Assembly: GCF_014196965.1 (NCBI RefSeq)
Contig: NZ_JACIEQ010000001.1
Location: 868,001 to 932,000, forward strand
DNA: 64,000 nucleotides
Direction of reading: 5' to 3'
From: Actibacterium naphthalenivorans
Lineage (GTDB): Bacteria > Pseudomonadota > Alphaproteobacteria > Rhodobacterales > Rhodobacteraceae
The notes under the pieces were generated by a model. It saw only the letters and a list, made by a program, of their open reading frames with translations, did not search any database and was not told the DNA's origin. Below are positions 28,073 through 36,672 of this stretch, one piece after another (position 1 is the stretch's first letter; each line of letters opens with the position of its first letter). Position numbers and translations under genes: made by a program.

Positions 28073-28411
28073 GTAATTCTCAAAAAAATGGGATCAGGGC
28101 GAAAAATCGTGCCCGCAGTTGCCCCTCCAGCAATACTGAAACGGCAGTGAAAGGCTAGGAAGGCATCTTGATCATCTTGGCAACCTCCGCCTCACTGCGC
28201 GGCTGCGTCAACAGCCGGATTAGAGAAGTAGCGAAGGGGTGAGAGGAGATTCCCGCCCTTTCTTCGTTAGTATCGGGTCACAGGTAATGACCTGTCAACA
28301 GAAAATAATCCCCTTTCATACTAACCCCAATTACAGACTTATTATCCCCTTATCCCCGCATGGGCGGGGAGCTTACTCTGACTCCCATCACAGACGGGCC
28401 ATCCCGAACAG
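28073..28411 (-). promoter_or_regulatory. cas3-cse1 intergenic region with promoter and palindromic operator
   Basis: On the minus strand a -35 box TTGACA (28,298-28,293) and a -10-like GATACT (28,274-28,269) are spaced 18 bp. The palindrome ACAGGT-4-ACCTGT (28,280-28,295) overlaps the -35 and the spacer, a classic repressor position. An outer inverted repeat GTTAGTAT/ATACTAAC brackets it. Transcription would leave about 190 nt of leader before cse1. A degenerate CRISPR repeat lies about 50 bp upstream of the -35. Confidence 0.6.
28346..28374 (-). repeat. Orphan degenerate type I-E CRISPR repeat
   Basis: Aligned without gaps to the array repeat, 21 of 29 positions match. The whole hairpin is kept: CCCCGC-CCAT-GCGGGG versus CCCCGC-CCAC-GCGGGG in the array, in the same orientation as the array and cas genes. 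The flanks differ, including a changed 5' handle (ATAAGGGG for ATCAACCG). There is no second copy downstream. It sits between cas3 and cse1, 6 kb from the array. Confidence 0.85.
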
Positions 28412-30865
28412 TCAGGAACTGCCAAAAACTAAACCTCTTTCCCGGTCGTAAGACAAGCCCTCACAAATGGCGCCAGCCTCGCCAAGCGGGCAAACGACAA
28501 GGCGGGTTTGCATCCAGTCGGGCCAGCCTTCTTTTACCGCACTGACCTCCGGGGTCATCTGATCCGGCAGGGGTAGCCGGTCCAGCTTGTAGGCCGCCGC
28601 GCTGACCTCGGCGTATTGACGGGTCTCGGCCGACCAGACCTCGCCTTCGAGCGGCAGCAGCCCCTTGTCCGTAATCCTCGCCAAGACCAGGGCCCGCTGC
28701 TCGCGTCCCAGCCGGGTCGGAAAATCGGCCTCATCGGAAAAGCCTTTGATCCGGCGATATGGGCTGGCAAGATCGATCAGATTCTGTTCCGCAAGATCGC
28801 TTTGGGCATAACTCTTGCCGACCCGGTCGCGCTCCGCCTGATCCAGCACCTGCGGCAATTCCCCATCTGTCAGCCCCGCCTCGATCAGGTCACGCAGACC
28901 GCCGGGCGCGTCGATCGAACCCGCGCTGAAAATGGCACGCGCCGCCCGCCATTGCAGGTCCAGCGGATAGGTGAACGCCCCGCGATCCAGCACTTGGCGC
29001 AGCCAGAGGTCATCCGCCACCTGGTCGGGGTCCGGGGACAGCACATGCAGCACCGGCGACGGCCGAGGGCGCGTATTTTGCGGCCGACGGTCCATATGCC
29101 GCCATAGCCGCCCTGCCCTTTGCACCAGCGCCGGTATCGGCGCCAGGTCAGAGACCATCACATCAAAATCCAGGTCCAGCGAACTTTCGACGACCTGCGT
29201 TGCCACCAGCACCCGCCCCGGCCTGTCGCCCCGCCCCTTGCCAAACGTCGCCAGCGCCTGCGCCTCGTGGCGCATTCGATCCGCCAGAGCGAACCGCGCA
29301 TGCAGCAGGTCCGCTTCGATGCCTCGCTCGCGCAAGGCAGTGGCCGCCTGGATCGCGTCGTCGACCGCATTGCGCACCCAAAGCGCCGCCGCCCCATCGG
29401 TCACGGCCCGATCCAGCAGGTCGAGAACGGATGCCACGTCCGGCACGCGCTTGACCGCAACCGGACCGCGCCTGCTTACCGTTGTCAGGCCGGTAACCTG
29501 CGAATGCCCCGCGATGCTCAGCGCCGGATAGGCGCGGCTCGTGGGCGGCGAAACGCCAAACGCCTCGCAGAGCATCTCCCGGAATGCCACCGGCAGGGTT
29601 GCCGTCATCAGGATCGCCGAACCGCCCATTCGCCGATGCAGCCGCAGAAGCTGGCACAGCTGCCCTGCCATATAAGGATCGCCCATTTCATGAACCTCAT
29701 CCACGATCAGGATCTTCTGGCTCAACGCATAATGGCGCAGCATCGCGTGGCGTACGGGCAAGCCGGACAACAGCGCCTGGTCGATCGTCCCCACGCCGAC
29801 ATTGGCCAAAAGCGCCCGCCGTCGATCATCCGCAAGCCATGTGGTGCACGAGGGCAGCACCGGATCGGGTTCTGTCCGGATCACCTCGCGAAACCGGTGC
29901 GACAGCGTCGCCCGCCCATGCGCCAGCGCAACACTTGGCGGCGCGTCAAAAAGGCCGCCGACCAGATCGGCGACCCGGTCGAACATCGCATTGGCCGTGG
30001 CCATCGTCGGCAGGGCAAAGTAAAGCCCCTGGCCCTTGCCCGCCCGCATCATCCGCTGCGCAAGGATCAGCGCCGCCTCGGTCTTGCCAGAGCCGGTCTC
30101 GTCTTCGATCAGCGCAAGGATCGGGTGGTCGGGCAGGTCCACATCGCAGACGGACCGCTGCATGGGCCGCAAACTCCACGTCTGCGGGATGATCGAACAC
30201 GACGACACTTGCGGAATATCGAGCCCCGCGCGCCGCACCGCTTGCGCCGCCTTGTCGCGCGCCAGATCAAGATAGGCCCGGGCATCCGGCCCGGCAGCGA
30301 CCGGCGGAAAGAATGCCGGGTTCGATCCAATCCAGTCGGCCGTCGCGATCAACCCCGGCAACCACCAGCTTTGCGCCACGATTTCTTGCAAGGGCATTTC
30401 GAAACGTGCCTCGGGCCACAGTGCAATGAACTGGCGCAGACAGTCCCGCGCATCACCCGGCGCGCCTGGACCCGCCGCCACCCGCATCCTGTAGAAATCC
30501 TCTTTCTTCGGCGGGCATCCATGGTGACCGGCAATCGCCGCATAAAGCGCTTTTCGGGCATGGGAATTCACGGCAAGCGTGGCAAGATCGTCATCAAAAT
30601 CTTGCAACCAAAGCTCGGTTACCTCCCAATGCCGGCCCTCCGTCTGCGGCTTTCCGTCGCGCAGCATGTCCCGGAAGCTGTCGCTAATCTTGCCCAGATC
30701 GTGCAAAGCTGCGGCCAGTGAATAAAAAGCCTTGCGCCCGGCAGGAATGTCGAGCCGCGCAACAAGGCACTCCGCGACCGCCCCGACGTCAATCATGTGA
30801 TAAAGTGCAGGATGTTCGGTTCCGTCCTCGGGTGCGGACTTACCTGGCCAATCCAAAAGTGCCAT
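28412..30865 (-). CDS. cas3: CRISPR-associated nuclease-helicase Cas3
   Basis: The protein has 817 aa. The N-terminal HD nuclease shows YHMIDVGAVAE (His23), then ALHDLGKISDSF (His55, Asp56) and AGHHG. The SF2 helicase has Walker A EDETGSGKTEAALIL, the DExH box LIVDEVHEMGD, motif III TATLP and motif VI LVQRAGRLWRH. The C-terminal domain follows. Cas3 degrades targeted DNA after Cascade binding. The ATG at 30865 has GGAG about 7 nt upstream and lies 14 bp behind the HTH regulator gene, so the two are probably co-transcribed. Confidence 0.95.
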   Translation of the reverse strand: MALLDWPGKSAPEDGTEHPALYHMIDVGAVAECLVARLDIPAGRKAFYSLAAALHDLGKISDSFRDMLRDGKPQTEGRHWEVTELWLQDFDDDLATLAVNSHARKALYAAIAGHHGCPPKKEDFYRMRVAAGPGAPGDARDCLRQFIALWPEARFEMPLQEIVAQSWWLPGLIATADWIGSNPAFFPPVAAGPDARAYLDLARDKAAQAVRRAGLDIPQVSSCSIIPQTWSLRPMQRSVCDVDLPDHPILALIEDETGSGKTEAALILAQRMMRAGKGQGLYFALPTMATANAMFDRVADLVGGLFDAPPSVALAHGRATLSHRFREVIRTEPDPVLPSCTTWLADDRRRALLANVGVGTIDQALLSGLPVRHAMLRHYALSQKILIVDEVHEMGDPYMAGQLCQLLRLHRRMGGSAILMTATLPVAFREMLCEAFGVSPPTSRAYPALSIAGHSQVTGLTTVSRRGPVAVKRVPDVASVLDLLDRAVTDGAAALWVRNAVDDAIQAATALRERGIEADLLHARFALADRMRHEAQALATFGKGRGDRPGRVLVATQVVESSLDLDFDVMVSDLAPIPALVQRAGRLWRHMDRRPQNTRPRPSPVLHVLSPDPDQVADDLWLRQVLDRGAFTYPLDLQWRAARAIFSAGSIDAPGGLRDLIEAGLTDGELPQVLDQAERDRVGKSYAQSDLAEQNLIDLASPYRRIKGFSDEADFPTRLGREQRALVLARITDKGLLPLEGEVWSAETRQYAEVSAAAYKLDRLPLPDQMTPEVSAVKEGWPDWMQTRLVVCPLGEAGAICEGLSYDRERGLVFGSS

Positions 30866-30879
30866 CAGTCACTCCGGGC

Positions 30880-31302
30880 TCATCTGTCCGGGCCTGCCGG
30901 TGCGGCAGGCGGTTGACGGCGGAAGAGTTCCAATCCACGCGCGAGCTTCCCCCGGCGGCCATTAAGTTGCAGACCGGTTTTCTGGCGGATCAGGGCAATC
31001 TCCGCCTCGGTGAAGAAAGGATCCGACCCAGGGCTGTGTGGCCAGCGGTTGCCGTTCATTCCCAGAACAAGAAACTGGCGAACGGGCCGCCGCGGAAGCG
31101 CAAGTGATACCCCCTTCACAAGCCGTTGATGCCCAGTGACGTTAACCTGAGGAAACACCGCTTCAAAAGCGTGCACCATACGCTGTGCTGTTCGGTGTTC
31201 ACAGCCGAATTCGTCTGTCACGTCCTGCAATCGGATTCGGTCATACCGCGAGGTCGCCATGTCAGCGACGCGCAACAGATTGGCAGCTTTTGAGAAGGTC
31301 AT
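30880..31302 (-). CDS. HTH regulator of the cas locus, probably a truncated WYL-type protein
   Basis: The product has 140 aa. The first ~50 residues (MTFSKAANLLRVADMATSRY, then LQDVTDEFGCEHRTAQRMVHAF) resemble the winged helix of WYL-domain regulators often found beside type I cas genes. Those proteins normally run to about 300 aa with a C-terminal WYL sensor domain. Here the rest shows no WYL motif and the frame stops 14 bp before cas3. It is either a real short DNA-binding protein or the N-terminus of a broken regulator. A perfect inverted repeat lies 42 bp upstream of its start. Confidence 0.6.
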   Translation of the reverse strand: MTFSKAANLLRVADMATSRYDRIRLQDVTDEFGCEHRTAQRMVHAFEAVFPQVNVTGHQRLVKGVSLALPRRPVRQFLVLGMNGNRWPHSPGSDPFFTEAEIALIRQKTGLQLNGRRGKLARGLELFRRQPPAAPAGPDR

Positions 31303-31343
31303 TCAGACAAACTCATTCCCGGATTGCGCTGACTATGCCAGAG

Positions 31344-31368
31344 CAGCATGACAATTTTTGTCATGCTG
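31344..31368. promoter_or_regulatory. Perfect 11-bp inverted repeat upstream of the cas regulator
   Basis: CAGCATGACAA (31,344-31,354) and TTGTCATGCTG (31,358-31,368) are exact reverse complements around TTT. The centre is TGACA/TGTCA-like, related in style to the TGACAGGT half-site at the cse1 promoter. It lies 42 bp upstream of the HTH gene, fitting an autoregulatory operator. It could also act as a hairpin in RNA. Confidence 0.55.
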
Positions 31369-31407
31369 GCACATTCAACGTATCTAGCAAACCTGGAGGA
31401 TCAACCT

Positions 31408-31560
31408 TCAGTTGTCGAGAGACCACATTCGATACCGTCCGTGACCAGTCACTTCTCGGATGAGCCCGTGTGCCTCCACCCACGCCAGATTGCGCTGAAC
31501 GGCGGCGCGACTGGCGTTTGAGAGGCTTTGGCCATTGGTGCCGACACCAAGGCCAATCGG
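31408..31560 (-). pseudogene. C-terminal winged-helix fragment of a lost DNA-binding protein
   Basis: On the minus strand the frame ends SRAAVQRNLAWVEAHGLIRE then VTGHGRYRMWSLDN, which looks like the last helix and wing of an HTH domain such as those ending DUF1612-type or Fic-type proteins. The upstream part of the frame has no protein-like pattern. I read it as the tail of a deleted gene at the island boundary. Confidence 0.4.
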
Positions 31561-31674
31561 TGAAGATACTTCGCAAAGCAACCGGCGTGCGGCCCGACAA
31601 ATGCGCCATGACGTTCTCTGTCCGCCCAGCCCATGCCTCAATACTGTCCAAGTGACGCATTGCGGCCAGTGCGC

Positions 31675-32535
31675 CTAGCGGCAATAGGGGCCGGAACGGT
31701 GATCTGCCGTATCCAGGTGGAAATGATCTTTGTGGAAATGGTCTGATTCGGGGCCCAGAACCGTACCAAAGGGGCCGCAGGCCGATTTGTGCATCCGTGT
31801 CAGAAGCGCGCCTTCCGCGCCCTTGCCCCAGCCGCTTTGCACATTGAGCGTCGCCCCGTTGGCCAGCGTGATGGCAGAGATATCCACGGCCTTGCCCCGG
31901 CCGTGTTCCGAAACCTTCGCGCCTGGCTGATTGTTGCGGGTGCGGCAGGCATAGCCCGATGCCACCTCAAGCTTGGCGACACCGCCGCCCAGCCGTTTGA
32001 CATGCGGCTTCACGCCCTTCTTCACCCAGCTCTTCAGCGCCTTGGCGGTTTCGCAATCCATGGTCGCCGGCCGGTTCAGCATCACCCCGTCGACCGACGT
32101 GATCCGCACCGGGCGATCGATGCCGCAGCCCGCCAGCCGCCCCTCGATCGGCGCCAGTCGCACGCCGATGATTCCCCGGTCGCCACACACCGCACCCGCG
32201 CTGGAGGTGGCGACAGGCGCGGCGGGTGCGCGCACCGCGGCCGCGGCGGGTCTGACCAACCCGGACGGGCGCAGCCGGGGCCACAGGGAGCGCATGCCGG
32301 CAAGGGAGGCGCTGGCGGCGCCGGACATCCGAACCGGCGCGCTTCGGGCAGCGGTTCGGGCGGCAGGGCGCAGGCGAGGACGCACCGCATCGACGGGCGG
32401 GGCGAACACCGGCAACAGGCGCGGCATCAGAACCGGGCGCGGGCGCGGCAGGGGCGAATGGTCGGGCGCCGCGGGCGCGGCCTCGCCCGCCAGCAGGGCG
32501 AGCAGCATGGCGACAAGGGCGGCGCCGCGCCTCAT
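31675..32535 (-). CDS. Extensin-like C-terminal domain protein
   Basis: The protein has 286 aa. A signal peptide (MRRGAALVAMLLALLAGEAA) is followed by a Pro/Arg/Ala-rich linker (about 25-115) and an extensin-like domain (PF06904 type) with CGIDRPVRITSVDGVMLNRP, SEHGRGKAVDISAI and DHFHKDHFHLD. It should be periplasmic and may act on the cell wall. The function of this bacterial family is not established. The ATG overlaps the tyrA-like stop (ATGA), so it belongs to the tyrA-hisC operon. Confidence 0.85.
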   Translation of the reverse strand: MRRGAALVAMLLALLAGEAAPAAPDHSPLPRPRPVLMPRLLPVFAPPVDAVRPRLRPAARTAARSAPVRMSGAASASLAGMRSLWPRLRPSGLVRPAAAAVRAPAAPVATSSAGAVCGDRGIIGVRLAPIEGRLAGCGIDRPVRITSVDGVMLNRPATMDCETAKALKSWVKKGVKPHVKRLGGGVAKLEVASGYACRTRNNQPGAKVSEHGRGKAVDISAITLANGATLNVQSGWGKGAEGALLTRMHKSACGPFGTVLGPESDHFHKDHFHLDTADHRSGPYCR

Positions 32536-33452
32536 GATCCCGTCTTGGCGCGCCCGAAATTCGGCGCGTCCGTATCCTGCCCCGCTTCGATGATGCCGCG
32601 ACGGATCGCGCGGGTGCGGGTGAAGTAATCGAACAGATGGTCGCCATCCCCGGTGCGGATCGCCCGTTGCAGCGCGAACAGCTCTTCGGTGAACCGGCCG
32701 AGGATTTCCAGCGTCGCGTCCTTGTTGTTCAGAAACACGTCGCGCCACATCGTCGGGTCGGAGGCCGCGATGCGGGTGAAATCCCGAAACCCGGCGGCGG
32801 AATACTTGATGACCTCGCTGTCGGTCACCCTGCGCAGGTCATCGGCCACGCCGACCATCGTGTAGGCGATCAGATGCGGCGCGTGGCTGGTGACGGCCAG
32901 CACCAGATCATGGTGGTCGGGGTCCATCTCATCGACATGGGCGCCCATCGCCTCCCAGAGGCGGCGCAGCCGGGCAATCGCCTGCGGATCCGTGCCTTCG
33001 GCCGGCACCAGCAGGCACCACCGGTTGTCGAACAGTTCGGCAAAGCCCGAGCGCGGGCCGGAATGCTCGGTCCCGGCCAGCGGGTGGCCGGGGATGAAAT
33101 GCACGCCCTCTGGGATATGCGGCGCCACCGCCTCGATCACCGCGCGCTTGACCGAACCGGCATCGGTGACGGTCGCGCCCGGTTTCAGATGCGGCCCGAT
33201 CTCTTCGGCGACAGCGCCCATCACGCCCACCGGCACGGCCAGCACCACCAGATCGGCGTCTTTCACAGCCTCGGCGGCGGTTTCCACCACCCGGTCGCAC
33301 AGCCCGATCTCTTGCGCCACCTGCCGTGTCTGGGCCGAACGGGCGGTGCCCACGATCTCTTTCGCCAGGCCACCGCGGCGCATGGCGTGGGCCATCGATC
33401 CCGCGATCAGTCCAAGGCCGATCAGGGCGACACGGTCGTAGATCACGCTCAT
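32532..33452 (-). CDS. tyrA: Prephenate/arogenate dehydrogenase
   Basis: The protein has 306 aa. The N-terminal Rossmann motif is RVALIGLGLIAGSMAHAMRR. Other markers are DAGSVKRAVIEAVAPHIPEG, FIPGHPLAGTEHSGPRSGFA with the conserved His and Gly residues, and VTSHAPHLIAYTMVG. It catalyses the NAD(P)-dependent oxidative decarboxylation step of tyrosine synthesis. The start at 33452 overlaps the hisC stop. Rhodobacterales proteins of this type may use arogenate rather than prephenate; I cannot tell from sequence. Confidence 0.9.
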   Translation of the reverse strand: MSVIYDRVALIGLGLIAGSMAHAMRRGGLAKEIVGTARSAQTRQVAQEIGLCDRVVETAAEAVKDADLVVLAVPVGVMGAVAEEIGPHLKPGATVTDAGSVKRAVIEAVAPHIPEGVHFIPGHPLAGTEHSGPRSGFAELFDNRWCLLVPAEGTDPQAIARLRRLWEAMGAHVDEMDPDHHDLVLAVTSHAPHLIAYTMVGVADDLRRVTDSEVIKYSAAGFRDFTRIAASDPTMWRDVFLNNKDATLEILGRFTEELFALQRAIRTGDGDHLFDYFTRTRAIRRGIIEAGQDTDAPNFGRAKTGS

Positions 33453-34534
33453 CAGGCCTGGCCCTTGAACGCCCGGACGGCATGGGCCACCCGGCGGCAC
33501 GATGCCTCGTCGCCCACCGTGATCCGCAGACAGTGCGGCAGCTTGTAGCCGTTGACGCGGCGCACGATGATGCCCTGCGATTTCAGCCATCCATCGCAGG
33601 CTTCGGCCTCTGCCGGCGAGGCGAAGCGCGCCAGAATGAAATTCGCGGTCGATGTGTCGGACGGCACCCCGGCCTCGGCCAGCGCTTCGGCCAGCCAGGC
33701 CCGCAGACGGGCGTTATCGGCCCGGCAGCGTTCGGTATAGTCAACATCGCGCACAGCGGCCTCGGCGGTTTCAAGCTGTGTCTGGCTCAGGTTGAACGGC
33801 CCGCGCACACGGTTCAGCACATCGATGATCTCTGCCGGGCCATATCCCCAGCCGATGCGCAGCCCGCCCAGCCCGTAGATCTTGGAAAACGTGCGCGTCA
33901 TCACCACGTTGTCCCGCGCCTCGACCAGCGCCGCGCCGCCGTCATAGCCTTCGACGAACTCGGCATAGGCGCCATCGAGCACCAGGATCGCCTGCGGCGG
34001 CAGCCCGTCGGCCAGGCGCGCGACCTCGTTCCCGCCGACCATCGTGCCGGTGGGATTGGCCGGGTTGGCGATGAACACCAGCCTGGTACGCTCGTTGCAG
34101 GCGTCGAGGATGGCATCCACATCCACCACACGCTCTCGCTCGGGCACTTCCACGGGGGTGGCGCCGGCGGCAAGGGTAGAGATGCGGTACATCGAAAACC
34201 CGTGTTCGGTGTGGATCACCTCGTCCCCCGGGCCGGCATAGGCCTGGCACAGGAAGGTGATGATCTCGTCCGACCCGACGCCACAGATCACGCGGCCCGG
34301 ATCAACCCCGTGCACGTCGCCGATGGCCTGGCGCAGCTTGGCGTGATCGGTCGGCGGATAGCGGTGCAGCTGATGGGCCGTCCGCGCGAAGGCCTCCTTC
34401 GCCTTGTCGGACGGGCCGAACGGGTTCTCGTTCGAGGAAAGCTTGACGACCTCCGCCACGCCGTCCAGATGGGATTGCCCGCCCTGATAAGGCGCAATCT
34501 CCAATATTCCGGGCTGGGGGCGTATCTGTGACAT
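33452..34534 (-). CDS. hisC: Histidinol-phosphate / aromatic aminotransferase
   Basis: The protein has 360 aa, a class I/II PLP aminotransferase. Markers are [48 protein letters not shown] and the Schiff-base Lys in [20 protein letters not shown]. The operon with tyrA suggests it also transaminates prephenate or 4-hydroxyphenylpyruvate. It is the first gene of hisC-tyrA-extensin, transcribed leftward. Confidence 0.9.
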   Translation of the reverse strand: MSQIRPQPGILEIAPYQGGQSHLDGVAEVVKLSSNENPFGPSDKAKEAFARTAHQLHRYPPTDHAKLRQAIGDVHGVDPGRVICGVGSDEIITFLCQAYAGPGDEVIHTEHGFSMYRISTLAAGATPVEVPERERVVDVDAILDACNERTRLVFIANPANPTGTMVGGNEVARLADGLPPQAILVLDGAYAEFVEGYDGGAALVEARDNVVMTRTFSKIYGLGGLRIGWGYGPAEIIDVLNRVRGPFNLSQTQLETAEAAVRDVDYTERCRADNARLRAWLAEALAEAGVPSDTSTANFILARFASPAEAEACDGWLKSQGIIVRRVNGYKLPHCLRITVGDEASCRRVAHAVRAFKGQA

Positions 34535-34614
34535 GGTTCTCTCCTGCTAGCCCGATTTCTAGCCCCGCTGCGGGGGCATGGCCAGACGGAAACACAACCG
34601 TGCGGCGCGGATGG

Positions 34615-35154
34615 TCAGTATTTCTTGCCGCTGCGCGCCGTCATCCAGTCCATCGCGGCCATCAGCACGCCCGAGATCACGAAGGTCAGATGGATGACGA
34701 CCAGCCATTTCAGCTCGGTCGCGCCGAAGGCTGCATCGGCATCCGCCTGCCCGATCTCCATGAAGCGTTTCAGCAGATGAATGGCAGAAATCGCCACGAT
34801 CGAGGCGATGAGCTTCATCTTCAGCCCCGAGAAATCGACCGTGCCCATCCAGCTTGGCCGGTCGCCGCCATCGTCGATATCAAGCTTGGAGACGAAGTTT
34901 TCATAGCCCGAGAACAGCACGATCACCAGAAGGTTCGCCGCCAGCGTCAGGTCGATCAGCGTCAGGATGGCAAGGATCGCCTTGTCGCTGCTCATCACCA
35001 GAACCTGCGGCGCGTAATAGGCCAGTTCCCGCAGGAACACGACCATCAGCATGGCCAGCGAGACCACCAGCCCCAGATACATCGGCGCCATCAGCCAGCG
35101 CGAGGCGAAAAGCCCCTGTTCGAATTTGCGTTCGATAACGGATTTGTCGGCCAT
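34615..35154 (-). CDS. UPF0114 (YqhA) family membrane protein
   Basis: The protein has 179 aa with about four hydrophobic segments. FEQGLFASRWLMAPMYLGLV near the start and DGGDRPSWMGTVDFSGLKMK in the middle are family hallmarks. The role is unknown. I chose the ATG at 35154 because it begins MADKSVIERKFE, the usual start of the family. Confidence 0.87.
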   Translation of the reverse strand: MADKSVIERKFEQGLFASRWLMAPMYLGLVVSLAMLMVVFLRELAYYAPQVLVMSSDKAILAILTLIDLTLAANLLVIVLFSGYENFVSKLDIDDGGDRPSWMGTVDFSGLKMKLIASIVAISAIHLLKRFMEIGQADADAAFGATELKWLVVIHLTFVISGVLMAAMDWMTARSGKKY

Positions 35155-35339
35155 GTCGCTGCCCCCTGTTCGCCTGATACGCGCGGATAGGGCATCGGCG
35201 GGCGTGGCGCAATGCGGCAATGCGGCAATCGCATGACCTGAATCAACGCGCAGCCGCGACAATCGGCTAGGACTTGGACAGGCGAACAGGCTGGCGGCCC
35301 CCGTGGCAAGGCCCCGGCGCGGCAGGGAAAAGGGCCCGG

Positions 35340-36347
35340 ATGAGCGAGATTTTCATATGGCTGAACGATCAGCTTCTGCGCATGCAGTGGCTCTCGGATC
35401 TCGTGACGCTGCTGGTGCGCGATGGCTTCGGCCTGGATGTGACGGGGCGCATCGGCGGCAGCGTTCACTTCTTCATCTATGACGTCATCAAGATCTTCAT
35501 CCTGCTGTCGGTGCTGATCTTCACCATCTCCTATGTCCAGAGCTATTTCCCGCCAGAGCGGACCCGGCGGATTCTGGGGCGGCACACCGGGCTGGGGGCC
35601 AATATCCTGGCTGCGCTGCTGGGCACGATCACGCCGTTTTGCTCCTGCTCGTCGATCCCGCTTTTCATCGGCTTCACCAGCGCCGGGCTGCCGCTCGGGG
35701 TGACCTTCTCTTTCCTGATCTCCTCGCCGCTGGTCGATCTGGCCTCTGTCATTCTGCTGGCCAGCATCTTCAGTTGGTGGATCTCGCTCGCCTATGTGCT
35801 GGTCGGGCTGGTTCTGGCAGTGATCGGCGGCACGCTGATCAGCCGGCTGAACATGGAAGATCAGGTGGAAGCCTTCGCCTATAACAGCCCCGTGATCGAC
35901 CACGGCAACGAGACGCTCAGCCGGGGCGAGCGGCTGTCCTTCGCCCGCGAGCAGGTGGCCGAAATCGCCGGCCGCGTCTGGCTTTATGTGCTGATCGGGG
36001 TGGGTATCGGCGCGGCGATCCACAACTGGATCCCCGAACATCTGATCTCTGCCCTGCTCGGGCAGGATCAGTGGTGGTCGGTGCTGGTGGCGACGCTGGC
36101 GGGGATTCCGATGTATGCCGACATCTTCGGCACGTTGCCGATCGCCGAGGCGCTGGTGGCCAAGGGCGTCGGGCTGGGCACGGCGCTGGCCTTCATGATG
36201 TCGGTCACGGCGCTGTCGCTGCCGTCGATGATCATGCTGAAACGGGTCGTGAAACTGCCGCTGCTGATCGTGTTCATCACAATCGTGACCGTGGGAATCA
36301 TCGTGATCGGCTATACGTTCAACAGCGCCCAGCATCTTTTCATCTGA
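35340..36347 (+). CDS. Permease of the UPF0718/ArsP-like (DUF318) family
   Basis: The protein has 335 aa and about eight membrane segments. The family hallmark GTITPFCSCSSIPLFIGFTSAG is present with two conserved cysteines, repeated in form by GIPMYADIFGTLPIAEALV in the second half. Relatives export organoarsenicals or other thiol-reactive compounds; the substrate here is unknown. It forms a typical pair with the mini-thioredoxin 14 bp downstream. Confidence 0.87.
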   Translation: MSEIFIWLNDQLLRMQWLSDLVTLLVRDGFGLDVTGRIGGSVHFFIYDVIKIFILLSVLIFTISYVQSYFPPERTRRILGRHTGLGANILAALLGTITPFCSCSSIPLFIGFTSAGLPLGVTFSFLISSPLVDLASVILLASIFSWWISLAYVLVGLVLAVIGGTLISRLNMEDQVEAFAYNSPVIDHGNETLSRGERLSFAREQVAEIAGRVWLYVLIGVGIGAAIHNWIPEHLISALLGQDQWWSVLVATLAGIPMYADIFGTLPIAEALVAKGVGLGTALAFMMSVTALSLPSMIMLKRVVKLPLLIVFITIVTVGIIVIGYTFNSAQHLFI

Positions 36348-36361
36348 AACGGAGACAAGGA

Positions 36362-36598
36362 ATGATCATCAAAATTCTGGGAACCGGCTGCAAGAAATGC
36401 ACGGCACTGGGCGAGAACGCGAAAGCGGCGGCAGAGGCTGCGGGGCTTTCGCCCGAGATCGTGAAGGTTACCGATCAGGCGGCCATCGCCGGATATGGCG
36501 TGATGTCCACCCCGGCGCTGGTCATCGACGAAAAGGTGGTTTCCACCGGCAAAGTGCTGAACCCGGCGCAGATCGGCGCACTGCTGACCGCCGGTTAA
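36362..36598 (+). CDS. Small thioredoxin-family protein (redox-active disulfide type)
   Basis: The protein has 78 aa. The CxxC site is GTGCKKCTALGENAK (Cys10, Cys13), with the cis-Pro region VMSTPALVIDEKVVSTGKV. This is the TM0996-like group of archaeal and bacterial mini-thioredoxins. The site AAGGA precedes the ATG. Its constant pairing with the permease suggests it keeps the transporter cysteines reduced or hands over a thiol-bound substrate. Confidence 0.88.
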   Translation: MIIKILGTGCKKCTALGENAKAAAEAAGLSPEIVKVTDQAAIAGYGVMSTPALVIDEKVVSTGKVLNPAQIGALLTAG

Positions 36599-36613
36599 GA
36601 CACCGGCACCGCG

Positions 36614-36642
36614 CAAAAGAAAACCCGCCACTGGGGCGGGTT
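36614..36642 (-). terminator. Rho-independent terminator of rpsD
   Basis: An 8-bp GC-rich stem (36,622-36,629 with 36,635-36,642), a 5-nt loop and, on the minus strand, a TTTTCTTTT tract directly after the stem. It lies about 30 bp downstream of the rpsD stop. The plus strand has no T-run, so it serves mainly rpsD. Confidence 0.75.
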
Positions 36643-36672
36643 CTCCAAATTCTCTGCAGGGGTCGGCGAAGA

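Larger units (their letters stand above)
31303..31674. other. Right edge of the island: operator and gene debris
   Basis: About 370 bp between the HTH regulator and the extensin-like gene, holding the inverted repeat at 31,344-31,368 and the winged-helix fragment at 31,408-31,560. No intact gene is seen. No tRNA or clear attachment-site repeat was found here. Confidence 0.45.

Noticed and set aside
28314-28345. Self-targeting pseudo-spacer behind the orphan repeat
   Set aside because: The only match is an 8-base GTTAGTAT identity with the cse1 -10 region. It falls at the PAM-distal end, not in the seed, and is better explained as an inverted repeat.
31303-31674. tRNA-based attachment site at the island edge
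   Set aside because: I saw no tRNA-like cloverleaf and no direct repeat matching the left edge near 400-740.
36599-36672. Shared bidirectional terminator for the mini-thioredoxin gene and rpsD
   Set aside because: Only the minus-strand side has a T-tract; the plus side continues CTCCAAATTC.
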